Source of the DNA: Phormidium ambiguum IAM M-71 | GTDB lineage: Bacteria > Cyanobacteriota > Cyanobacteriia > Cyanobacteriales > Aerosakkonemataceae | Assembly (NCBI RefSeq): GCF_001904725.1 | Contig: NZ_MRCE01000039.1 | Coordinates: forward strand, 1 to 62,612 | Length of the DNA: 62,612 nt | Reading direction: 5' to 3' | Part shown: piece by piece, positions 40,305 through 47,672 of the stretch | How the letters are laid out: each line of letters opens with the position of its first letter | How positions within the stretch are numbered: position 1 is the first letter of the stretch | Made by a program: the position numbers and the translations under genes | Notes under the pieces: model-generated | Databases searched by the model: none | The model's input: only the letters and a program-made list of their open reading frames with translations | Told to the model about the DNA's origin: nothing

Positions 40305-41939
40305 TTATTTAGCATTAATCAAATCTTTAGAAATTACATAAATTGGAATTGGTTGGTCGATACCTTTAAATCGATATTCGCCCATTTCTTCTAACTCTAA
40401 ACGTTGGGAAGGTTGCAACATTTTATATGTAGGATTACTCACAATTAATTTGCCTGGAGGACAGATTGATTCCATCCGCGAAGCTAAATTAATTGTCGAG
40501 CCTAAAACAGTGTAATCCACCCGTAATGTGCTACCTACGTCTCCGACTACAGCTTTCCCGCTGTTAATGGCAATTCTTAATTCTAAAGGATGAAACAATA
40601 CTTTATTTGTATTCATTCTTGCTAAACGATCGAGCATTCCTTTACCTGCTCTAAACGCTCGTTCCGCATGATCGTGCTGCGGTTCTGGTGCGCCAAAAAA
40701 TGCCATAATACAATCTCCAATAAACTTATCTAAAGTTCCACCTTCGGCAAACACTTCCTGCAACATTTCCTCAAAAAAAGCATTGAGTAACTCAGAAATT
40801 TTTGCTGGAGTTAACTTTTCTGAAAGTGCTGTAAAACCAACGATATCAGCAAACATAATGCTAATTTCGCTTTCTTTAGGAGTGAGTCGAGTGTCTGATA
40901 AATTACCTGCATTCATCATCTGTTGTACTACTGCTGGAGAATGATACCGTTCCAAACGATGACGAATTTTTTCTTCATTTCTTAATTGTCGAGTTAATAA
41001 CCATCTTTGAACGCTAGAAGCTACTAAGTTAGCTAATGTAGAAAAAAAACTTAAATCTTCATCTTTCTGTTGAATTGATTCGCTGATAGGAATATGTCCA
41101 TCCGCATATAAAACTCCGACAACTTTACTTTCATCCCATAAGGGAACAGCCATTACACTATGAATATCTTTAGTGATGATACTGATTTCATTACCGAATC
41201 TTTCATCAAGTTGGGCATTAGCTGTTTGAATAGCTATTTTTTCGGAATATACTGTTTGACATATACTGCGACTAATCCAACTTCCATCTTGAGGTAAAGA
41301 CTGAGGATGGGGAATTTCTTTAATGGCTCCGTTGAACAATTTTAAGTTTCCTGTTTCACAATCTACAATTAATAAAGCTAACCTTTCTGTATTTTCAATA
41401 TAACGGAAAACTACTTTTTTAACAGCTAGAAATATTTCTTCGATCGATTCCGCCGAGTTTAAATTTTGGGCAATATCAACTAAATCCTTTAATCTGGCGA
41501 TCGAAGTTTCTTGTCGCTTAACTTTATCAGCTAAATTATCTGCTTGTATCCATTGTTCTTTTAAATCATTAACATTGCGTACAATAGTTATTCCTTCTTC
41601 CATTTCCGGTTGGTTGAGCTTTCTGACTCTGGGCAAAGTTGAATCATTTAAAATAACTCTGGCATCAATATTTCCTAATTTTATTAAATCATTATGAGCT
41701 AACTTTTCGAGAGAATTCAAAATTCTTTCATTTAAATAAGTACCATTTTTACTTCCCATATCTTCAATAAACCATTTCCCTTCGCCTTGCTTAACGATTC
41801 GCGCATGACATCGAGAAATCCCAAAATATGGCAAATGTAAATTATTTTCTGGTAAACGTCCTATAGTAAATTCATCTCGATCGACTAATACTATTTTTTC
41901 CTGATTATCCAGGTAGATACACAGCTTAAGCTCTGTCAT
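40305..41939 (-). CDS. Class III adenylate cyclase with FHA and GAF domains
   Basis: The 544-residue protein begins with an FHA domain (GRLPENNLHLPYFGISRCHARI ... SKNGTYLNERI, about residues 25-95), which should bind phosphothreonine. A GAF domain (about 150-310) follows, then a class III cyclase domain (about 355-540): metal Asp in FADIVGFT and GDCIMAFFG, substrate Lys in LDKFIGD, and DYTVLGSTINLASR with transition-state residues. The Lys plus Thr/Asp pattern predicts ATP rather than GTP as substrate. FHA control suggests input from Ser/Thr kinases, of which two are encoded 6-11 kb away. No membrane segment. Confidence 0.88.
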   Translation of the reverse strand: MTELKLCIYLDNQEKIVLVDRDEFTIGRLPENNLHLPYFGISRCHARIVKQGEGKWFIEDMGSKNGTYLNERILNSLEKLAHNDLIKLGNIDARVILNDSTLPRVRKLNQPEMEEGITIVRNVNDLKEQWIQADNLADKVKRQETSIARLKDLVDIAQNLNSAESIEEIFLAVKKVVFRYIENTERLALLIVDCETGNLKLFNGAIKEIPHPQSLPQDGSWISRSICQTVYSEKIAIQTANAQLDERFGNEISIITKDIHSVMAVPLWDESKVVGVLYADGHIPISESIQQKDEDLSFFSTLANLVASSVQRWLLTRQLRNEEKIRHRLERYHSPAVVQQMMNAGNLSDTRLTPKESEISIMFADIVGFTALSEKLTPAKISELLNAFFEEMLQEVFAEGGTLDKFIGDCIMAFFGAPEPQHDHAERAFRAGKGMLDRLARMNTNKVLFHPLELRIAINSGKAVVGDVGSTLRVDYTVLGSTINLASRMESICPPGKLIVSNPTYKMLQPSQRLELEEMGEYRFKGIDQPIPIYVISKDLINAK

Positions 41940-42156
41940 TTTTTTACCCTTTTAAGCTATTTATTATTCTTAATAGCGCCCCTGATATAAATTGGCACAT
42001 CTACGGATAAAGTAGTTTTTCTGATGCCATTAGATTTTCCCAGTTTAACCTAATGCCTAGTTTCAATAACTGGATTTGTAACGAAAAGACGTAACAGCTG
42101 TAACATTAAGATTATCAACCTGAGCAATTGTTAACTAAGGTTAAAGAATTATTTAG

Positions 42157-42936
42157 ATGCCCTATCTTACAAGCATATCTGTTTATCCGATAAAATCCTT
42201 AGATGGAATAGTTGTTAATCAAGTAAAGGTTTTAGCGAGTGGTGCTTTAAGCCAAGATCGAGAATTTGCCATCTTAGATGCACAAGGTCGGTTTGTCAAT
42301 GGTAAACGTAATTTTAAAGTGCATTTACTACGATCGACTTGGAATGTAGCGAAACAAACAGTTTGTTTCCAAGTTCAGGGAACATTAGAAAAACAGGAAT
42401 TTGCGATCGAGGACGATCGCCATCAGCTAGAATCTTGGTTGAGTAATTACTTTGGTTTTACAGTTACATTAGCAAGAAACTCAACCACTGGATTTCCAGA
42501 TGATAACATTGCTTCTGGCCCAACAATTATTAGTACTGCCACATTAGAAACAGTCGCTTCTTGGTTTCCAGGGATTTCTGTAAGCGAAATCCGTCAGAGA
42601 TTTCGCAGCAATTTAGAAATAGACGGAGTACCTCCTTTTTGGGAAGATCGATTGTTCACAAACGAAGGAGAAGTAATCAAATTCCAAATTGGCGAAATCA
42701 TATTTGAAGGAATTAATCCTTGTCAACGTTGCATTGTTCCTACCCGCAATTCCTTAACCGGAGAAAGTTATAGCAATTTCCAAAAACTGTTTACTGAAAA
42801 ACGCCGCGAAACTTTACCAAATTGGGCAAATGCCTCTCGTTTTAATCACTTTTATCGTTTAAGTATCAATACAAAAATTCCGGCTTCTGAAGCCGGAAAA
42901 ATTTTAGAAATTGGAGATAAAATTCAACTTTTATAG
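42157..42936 (+). CDS. MOSC domain-containing protein
   Basis: The 259-residue protein has a MOSC N-terminal beta-barrel (MPYLTSISVYPIKSLDGIVVNQ, DREFAILD) and a MOSC domain with the characteristic motif NPCQRCIVPTRN, whose cysteine is conserved in sulfur-carrying members and the mARC/YcbX group. YcbX-like proteins carry molybdenum cofactor and reduce N-hydroxylated compounds with a ferredoxin; this length is slightly shorter and lacks a fused ferredoxin domain. Ferredoxins in the window could serve it. It is divergent from the adenylate cyclase gene over 217 bases. Confidence 0.85.
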   Translation: MPYLTSISVYPIKSLDGIVVNQVKVLASGALSQDREFAILDAQGRFVNGKRNFKVHLLRSTWNVAKQTVCFQVQGTLEKQEFAIEDDRHQLESWLSNYFGFTVTLARNSTTGFPDDNIASGPTIISTATLETVASWFPGISVSEIRQRFRSNLEIDGVPPFWEDRLFTNEGEVIKFQIGEIIFEGINPCQRCIVPTRNSLTGESYSNFQKLFTEKRRETLPNWANASRFNHFYRLSINTKIPASEAGKILEIGDKIQLL

Positions 42937-42977
42937 TTAAATTTAACAGGAATCTCCCAAAAATATGCTTAAACTAC

Positions 42978-43712
42978 CTAAGCAACAACTGTTAATTCTC
43001 CTGTATCCAAATCATAACGACAGCCAACAACTTTTAACTTGCCTTCCGCAATTAAACTAGACAAAATTGATGAACCTTCCTTTAATGTATTTACCTGATA
43101 TTTCACGTTGGCAACAACTGCATTTTCTACAGGATCGCCTGGTCTTCCTTGTACCAATCGCACAGCTGGTTTAACTTCCTCCACAAAGATTCCTATTCTT
43201 CCTGGCAGTGGATCGCCTTTAACTGCTGCTGCTACTGCACCACATCTCTCATGTCCTATTACTACAAGTAGTTGAGTTCCTAAGACTGCTGCGGAAAATT
43301 CTAAGCTACCAATACAACTTTCACTGGCCACATTTCCCGCCACCCGAACTACAAATAAATCCCCAAGTCCCTGATCCATAACAATTTCTGCGGGTACTCT
43401 GGAATCAGCGCAACTGAGAATAGCAGCAAAAGGAAACTGTGCAGTAGCAGTTTCTTGTAAACGCGAGCGAGATTGCAAATTTTGCCGCCTTTCAGCAACA
43501 AATCTTTTGTTTCCTTCTAAAATTCTTTGCAATGCTTCGTCAGGAGAAACAGGTTGAGGTTTCGTTTCTGCCTCTGCTACCTTTGGCGCTACTGTTTCCT
43601 GCGCTCCCCAAAGAAATCCTCCAGCAGCGGTACTAACTGCTAAACCAGCACTCCCAATTCCCGCTAGTTTTAAAACATTACGACGACCAAGAAAACCATT
43701 AATGCGACTCAT
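42978..43712 (-). CDS. Tat-exported beta-carbonic anhydrase, copy 1
   Basis: The 244-residue protein has a twin-arginine signal (GRRNVLKLAG, Arg10-Arg11, then a hydrophobic stretch) and a beta-class carbonic anhydrase domain from residue 55. Zinc ligands are Cys101, His154 and Cys157, with the Asp103-Arg105 dyad (SCADSRVP, HERCGA). It would interconvert bicarbonate and CO2 in the periplasm or thylakoid lumen, possibly linked to inorganic-carbon uptake. A paralogue lies upstream on the same strand. An exported beta-enzyme (EcaB) is known in Synechocystis; orthology is unproven. Confidence 0.92.
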   Translation of the reverse strand: MSRINGFLGRRNVLKLAGIGSAGLAVSTAAGGFLWGAQETVAPKVAEAETKPQPVSPDEALQRILEGNKRFVAERRQNLQSRSRLQETATAQFPFAAILSCADSRVPAEIVMDQGLGDLFVVRVAGNVASESCIGSLEFSAAVLGTQLLVVIGHERCGAVAAAVKGDPLPGRIGIFVEEVKPAVRLVQGRPGDPVENAVVANVKYQVNTLKEGSSILSSLIAEGKLKVVGCRYDLDTGELTVVA

Positions 43713-43921
43713 AGTTATGCTCGCTTTAACTCCAATATTTCTTTCCGAAGACAGCTTTGTATTTTATTTAAAAATGTGTTTGATTTTACAAAATAAATTA
43801 ATGTTTACAGTAAATAGAAAAAATTACTCCAATTTATTGATTTTTAATTAAAATTAAACTTTAATTAAAATTTAATAAAGTATGATACACACTATAATTT
43901 TCAAATTATCCGATCGCAAAT
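43713..43921. other. AT-rich promoter region between the two carbonic anhydrase genes
   Basis: The 209-bp spacer has an AT-rich direct repeat of TTTAATTAAAATT (about 43841-43853 and 43859-43872). It lies upstream of carbonic anhydrase copy 1, so that gene has room for its own promoter and may not be co-transcribed with copy 2. Confidence 0.4.
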
Positions 43922-44641
43922 TTAAGCTATTAAATCAACTTTGCCAGTGTCTAAGTCATAACGTCCACCCACAATTTTGATTTTGTTGGATTTAACTAAT
44001 TCCGAGACAATGGGTTGCGTAGATTTTAATTTACTCACAACAATTTTTATATTGGCTTTGACAGAGTTTTCCACAATATCGCCTGGTAAACCTTGCACGC
44101 TTTTTACTGCTGGTTTAATTGCATTGACTAAACTACTAATATGTCCGGGAACTTCGCCACCTTTGACAGCAGCAGTGACAGCACCACATCTTTCATGTCC
44201 GAGTACAACTAACAAAGGTACTTTAAGTTCTTCAACGGCATATTCGATGCTACCTGCGATCGCATCATCCACAATATTTCCCGCCACCCGAATCACAAAC
44301 AAATCGCCCAATCCTTGATCGAAAATAATTTCTGGAGGAACTCGTGAATCAGCACAACCAAGAATAATTGCAAAAGGATGTTGACCTTTTGCTAATGCCA
44401 CCATTCTTTGACCTGTTTGATGGGGATGAAAAGCTTTGCGATCGATATAACGTTGATTTCCTACTTTTAATAATTCCCAAGCTCGATCGGCTGTAATATT
44501 TTCATCAATTGTTGATTCTACTTCTCTGGAAGCAGGTAACAACTTTATCCCAATAGCCGTCGCCGTTACTAATCCCCCAATTCCAGCTAATTTTAGTAAG
44601 CTACGTCTATTAACTCGTGGATAATCTTCATTATTACTCAT
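43922..44641 (-). CDS. Tat-exported beta-carbonic anhydrase, copy 2
   Basis: This 239-residue paralogue has its own Tat signal (NRRSLLKLAG, Arg12-Arg13) and complete active site: Cys96, Asp98, Arg100 (GCADSRVP), His149 and Cys152 (HERCGA). It differs from copy 1 in most surface residues (about half identical by eye in the core), so the duplication is old. The stop GA-VDLIA end of both proteins aligns (GGRYDLDTGKVDLIA versus GCRYDLDTGELTVVA). It precedes the ylqF gene direction-wise, which lies upstream on the same strand after 27 bases. Confidence 0.92.
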   Translation of the reverse strand: MSNNEDYPRVNRRSLLKLAGIGGLVTATAIGIKLLPASREVESTIDENITADRAWELLKVGNQRYIDRKAFHPHQTGQRMVALAKGQHPFAIILGCADSRVPPEIIFDQGLGDLFVIRVAGNIVDDAIAGSIEYAVEELKVPLLVVLGHERCGAVTAAVKGGEVPGHISSLVNAIKPAVKSVQGLPGDIVENSVKANIKIVVSKLKSTQPIVSELVKSNKIKIVGGRYDLDTGKVDLIA

Positions 44642-44668
44642 TAGTATAATTCCCCATTATTATTTAAT

Positions 44669-45532
44669 TTAATTAGGTGGTAATTCTAAAGGAATTGCCC
44701 CCATTAAACCCTTACGAAAATCATTTAAAAGTTGTCTTGCCGTCCGTTCCACATCCCCTTGATTACGTTCTTTTGCCAATGCAACTAAATAATCCTCACC
44801 TGTACCTTCTCTAGCATCTAAACCGTAACGAGATTGCAAAGGAGAACTGGGTAAAAAATTACCGTGTACATCTCCTAAATAATTCAACAATTCAATTAAT
44901 TCAGCAGCAACTCTTTGATTATCGTAAGATGCTTCGCCAATATCTTCACAAATAGCTAATTTAATTGCTGCTTCCTGATCGTTTAACTTACCAGGAATTA
45001 CTCCAGGGGCATCTAGTAACTCAATTTCTTTAGAAATTCTTACCCAACGTAACTGTTTAGTCACACCGGGACGACGGGCACTTTCTACTACTCTTTTATT
45101 CAACAAGCGATTGATTAAAGCAGATTTTCCCACATTGGGAAAACCGATGACAACGGCGCGAACAGGACGGGGAAGCATTCCGCGATCGCGCCGCCTCTTA
45201 TTCATCTCCACCCCCGCCGCTTGCGCCGCTTGCGTCACTGCTTGAATACCCTTACCATGTTGGGCATCAGTGAAATAAGCAGTTTCCCCCTGCGACTCAA
45301 ACCAATTTTCCCAAAGTTGACGCACTTGGGACGGAATCATATCCATTCGATTAAGTACCAACACCCTCGCCTTACTCCCCACCCATTCGGTAACTTGTGG
45401 GTGTTGAGTCGCTAAAGGAATCCGCGCATCCCGCACTTCCAGTACTACATCTACCAGCTTTAGCTGTTCTCTGAGTGCCTTCTCAGCTTTAGCAATATGT
45501 CCGGGATACCATTGAATTGCAGGAGTAGTCAT
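44669..45532 (-). CDS. ylqF: Ribosome biogenesis GTPase YlqF/RbgA
   Basis: The 287-residue GTPase shows the circularly permuted order typical of the YlqF/YawG family: G4 NRMD first, then G1 GFPNVGKSALIN and G3 DAPGVIPG. The C-terminal helical domain (about 185-285) contacts 23S rRNA in the late 50S intermediate. I set the start at ATG 45532 (MTTPAIQWYPGHIAKA), the conserved family N-terminus; a longer frame to 45604 would be encoded by a GGGGACTGGGGAATG-type repeat and is artificial. It probably shares a transcript with carbonic anhydrase copy 2. Confidence 0.92.
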   Translation of the reverse strand: MTTPAIQWYPGHIAKAEKALREQLKLVDVVLEVRDARIPLATQHPQVTEWVGSKARVLVLNRMDMIPSQVRQLWENWFESQGETAYFTDAQHGKGIQAVTQAAQAAGVEMNKRRRDRGMLPRPVRAVVIGFPNVGKSALINRLLNKRVVESARRPGVTKQLRWVRISKEIELLDAPGVIPGKLNDQEAAIKLAICEDIGEASYDNQRVAAELIELLNYLGDVHGNFLPSSPLQSRYGLDAREGTGEDYLVALAKERNQGDVERTARQLLNDFRKGLMGAIPLELPPN

Positions 45533-45536
45533 GAGG

Positions 45537-45600
45537 GAATAGGGAATGGGGAATGGGGACTGGGGAATGGGGACTGGGGACTGGGGAGATGGGGAGAATT
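45537..45600. repeat. G-rich short tandem repeat upstream of ylqF
   Basis: Alternating GGGGAATG and GGGGACTG units on the plus strand occupy the leader of ylqF, ending five bases before its start codon. It reads through in the ylqF frame without a stop, which creates a false N-terminal extension. Runs of four G's raise the possibility of G-quadruplex formation. Confidence 0.75.
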
Positions 45601-45649
45601 CCAAATCTATATCAAAAACTCTCCCTATCTCTTCTTCCCAGTCCCCCGA

Positions 45650-46057
45650 TTAAGGAACAATTAAAACAGGGCAAGGAGAAAGATTAATTACCCGATAGGT
45701 GATACTTTCGGTAGCACCTTCTTCGGTTAATCCTAGCCCTCGACTACCCATAACAATCAAATTTGCGTTAATTTCATCAGCCACATCACAGATCGTAAAA
45801 GCTGCTTTGCCTTCACGTTCGATGACATCTGCGGTGATTCCTTGTTTAGCAAACAGACTTTGGGCAGTTTTCAATAATTCTGCCACTGCTTCGGGTGAAG
45901 TCATGGTATCTGAATTGTCTGACTCTCCTTCAGCAGGTTCTACTACCGATAATAAAACGAGGCGACTACCGTATTTTTGCACGATGTTAGTCACGACATC
46001 AGCCGCTTCGCGGGCTTCCCGACTTTGATCCACTGGAAACAAAACTGTCTTAAACAT
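45650..46057 (-). CDS. Universal stress protein, single domain
   Basis: The 135-residue UspA protein starts MFKTVLFPVDQSREAREAA and has the nucleotide-binding signature MGSRGLGLTEEGATESITYRV followed by LSPCPVLIVP, which fits the ATP-binding subclass (G-2x-G-9x-S/T). The acidic loop PAEGESDNSDT is variable. It is divergent from pgk, with only 112 bases for both promoters. It is distinct from the tandem USP at 34.2 kb. Confidence 0.92.
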   Translation of the reverse strand: MFKTVLFPVDQSREAREAADVVTNIVQKYGSRLVLLSVVEPAEGESDNSDTMTSPEAVAELLKTAQSLFAKQGITADVIEREGKAAFTICDVADEINANLIVMGSRGLGLTEEGATESITYRVINLSPCPVLIVP

Positions 46058-46155
46058 TTAACGTACCTGGTGATCCCTCACTCCGGTAAAATGTGGACTG
46101 CGTAGACAGAACGGACGACCAATAATGGCACGCTGATTTCGTAAAAAAAGCATTT

Positions 46156-46161
46156 AGGAGG
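46156..46161 (+). promoter_or_regulatory. Ribosome-binding site that decides the pgk start
   Basis: AGGAGG, a perfect Shine-Dalgarno sequence, lies eight bases before GTG 46170. It supports this non-ATG start for pgk; no other start codon near it matches the conserved N-terminus SKKTVADL. Confidence 0.85.
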
Positions 46162-46169
46162 TTATTTCG

Positions 46170-47363
46170 GTGTCCAAGAAAACTGTAGCAGATCTCACGT
46201 CCTCAGATTTATCTGGTAAAAGAGTCCTGGTAAGGGCTGACTTCAACGTTCCTGTAGATGGCGGTAACATCACCGACGACACCCGTATCCGGGCTGCTTT
46301 GCCAACTATTAAGCATTTGACAGATAATGGAGCCAAGGTTATCTTGTGTAGCCACTTTGGTCGTCCGAAAGGGGTTGATGAAAAAGCGCGTCTGACTCCT
46401 GTTGCCAAACGTTTGTCAGAATTGTTGGGACAAGAGGTAGTCAAGACTGACGATTGCATTGGCGATGAGGTTGCGGCTAAAGTTGGCGCAATGCAGAATG
46501 GTCAAGTTTTGTTGCTAGAAAATGTCCGCTTCCACCCAGAAGAGGAAAAGAACGATCCTGAGTTTGCTAAGCAGTTAGCTGCTAATGCAGATTTGTATGT
46601 GAATGATGCTTTTGGAACCGCCCACCGCGCCCATGCTTCTACTGAGGGTGTGACTAAGTATCTGAAGCCTTCGGTTGCTGGATTTTTGATTCAGAAGGAA
46701 TTGGAATATTTGCAAAATGCGATCGAAAATCCTCAGCGTCCTTTAGCTGCGATTATCGGTGGTTCTAAAGTTTCTAGCAAAATTGGCGTAATTGAAACCT
46801 TGCTGGAAAAATGCGACAAGCTGTTCATCGGCGGTGGCATGATTTTCACTTTCTACAAAGCTCGCGGTTTGAGTGTTGGTAAGTCTTTGGTGGAAGAAGA
46901 TAAGCTAGAATTGGCGAAATCTTTGGAAGCAAAAGCGAAAGAAAAAGGCGTACAATTACTGTTACCAACTGATGTGGTAGTTGCAGACAAATTCGATAAA
47001 GATGCTGATTCTCAAACTGTTAGCATCGAAAACATTCCTGATGGTTGGATGGGTTTGGATATCGGCCCTGAATCTGTGAAAATGTTCCAAGAAGCCCTTG
47101 CAGATTGCCAAACTGTGATTTGGAATGGCCCAATGGGTGTGTTTGAATTTGACAAGTTCGCTGTGGGCACGGAAGCGATCGCTAACACTTTAGCAGCTAA
47201 GAAAGATGCTGTTACTATTATCGGTGGTGGTGACTCTGTTGCTGCTGTCGAAAAAGTTGGTGTGGCAGATCAAATGAGTCACATTTCTACTGGTGGTGGC
47301 GCTAGTTTGGAATTGTTGGAAGGTAAGGAACTTCCCGGAATTGTTGCTTTGGATGATGCTTAA
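46170..47363 (+). CDS. pgk: Phosphoglycerate kinase
   Basis: The 397-residue enzyme interconverts 1,3-bisphosphoglycerate/ADP and 3-phosphoglycerate/ATP in the Calvin cycle and glycolysis. N-terminal substrate segment [32 protein letters not shown] and [14 protein letters not shown], and the nucleotide site [22 protein letters not shown] and [13 protein letters not shown] are all intact. Length is normal. It begins at GTG and is a single-gene unit, with a hairpin 37 bases after the stop. Its codon choice is regular, as expected for a highly expressed gene. Confidence 0.98.
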   Translation: MSKKTVADLTSSDLSGKRVLVRADFNVPVDGGNITDDTRIRAALPTIKHLTDNGAKVILCSHFGRPKGVDEKARLTPVAKRLSELLGQEVVKTDDCIGDEVAAKVGAMQNGQVLLLENVRFHPEEEKNDPEFAKQLAANADLYVNDAFGTAHRAHASTEGVTKYLKPSVAGFLIQKELEYLQNAIENPQRPLAAIIGGSKVSSKIGVIETLLEKCDKLFIGGGMIFTFYKARGLSVGKSLVEEDKLELAKSLEAKAKEKGVQLLLPTDVVVADKFDKDADSQTVSIENIPDGWMGLDIGPESVKMFQEALADCQTVIWNGPMGVFEFDKFAVGTEAIANTLAAKKDAVTIIGGGDSVAAVEKVGVADQMSHISTGGGASLELLEGKELPGIVALDDA

Positions 47364-47400
47364 TTGTTTCTAAAAGCAATTTCTCTGATTTAAATTTTTA

Positions 47401-47428
47401 GGGTGGACTTTGGTTCACCCTTACTTTT
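47401..47428 (+). terminator. Terminator hairpin of pgk
   Basis: GGGTGGAC (47401-47408) and GTTCACCC (47413-47420) pair with one G-T wobble across TTTG and are followed by TTACTTTTT. It is a short, plausible intrinsic terminator just before the repeat block that starts at 47430. Confidence 0.75.
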
Positions 47429-47429
47429 T

Positions 47430-47650
47430 GGTATATGTAGGTTATCGGTTTTTGCTTGGACTCTTTTTTTAACGCAGATGAATGCAGATGAACGCAGATG
47501 GTATATGCAGGTTATCTGTTTTTGCTGGAGTTATTTTTTTTACCACAGATGTCCACAGATGAACACAGATAAACACAGATGGTATATGTAGGTTATCTGT
47601 TTTTGCTGGAGTTCTTTTCTACCACAGATTTCCATAGATGGAATGATAAA
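47430..47650 (+). repeat. Three tandem imperfect copies of a 70-80-bp repeat with CACAGATG units
   Basis: Each unit begins GGTATATG(T/C)AGGTTATC and continues TTTTTGCTGGA, a T-run and then several ACGCAGATG or ACACAGATG decamers. Units start at 47430, 47500 and 47581; the third decays after about 47650. The ACAGATG-like decamer repeat is frequent between cyanobacterial genes. It fills the space between pgk and the convergent kinase gene, beyond the pgk terminator. Confidence 0.85.
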
Positions 47651-47672
47651 ATTGTCTGCTTTTGTTAGAGGT

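Noticed and set aside
42050-42110. Operator built from three GTAAC repeats before the MOSC gene
   Set aside because: The pentamer is short, spacing is irregular, and it fits no known regulator pattern.
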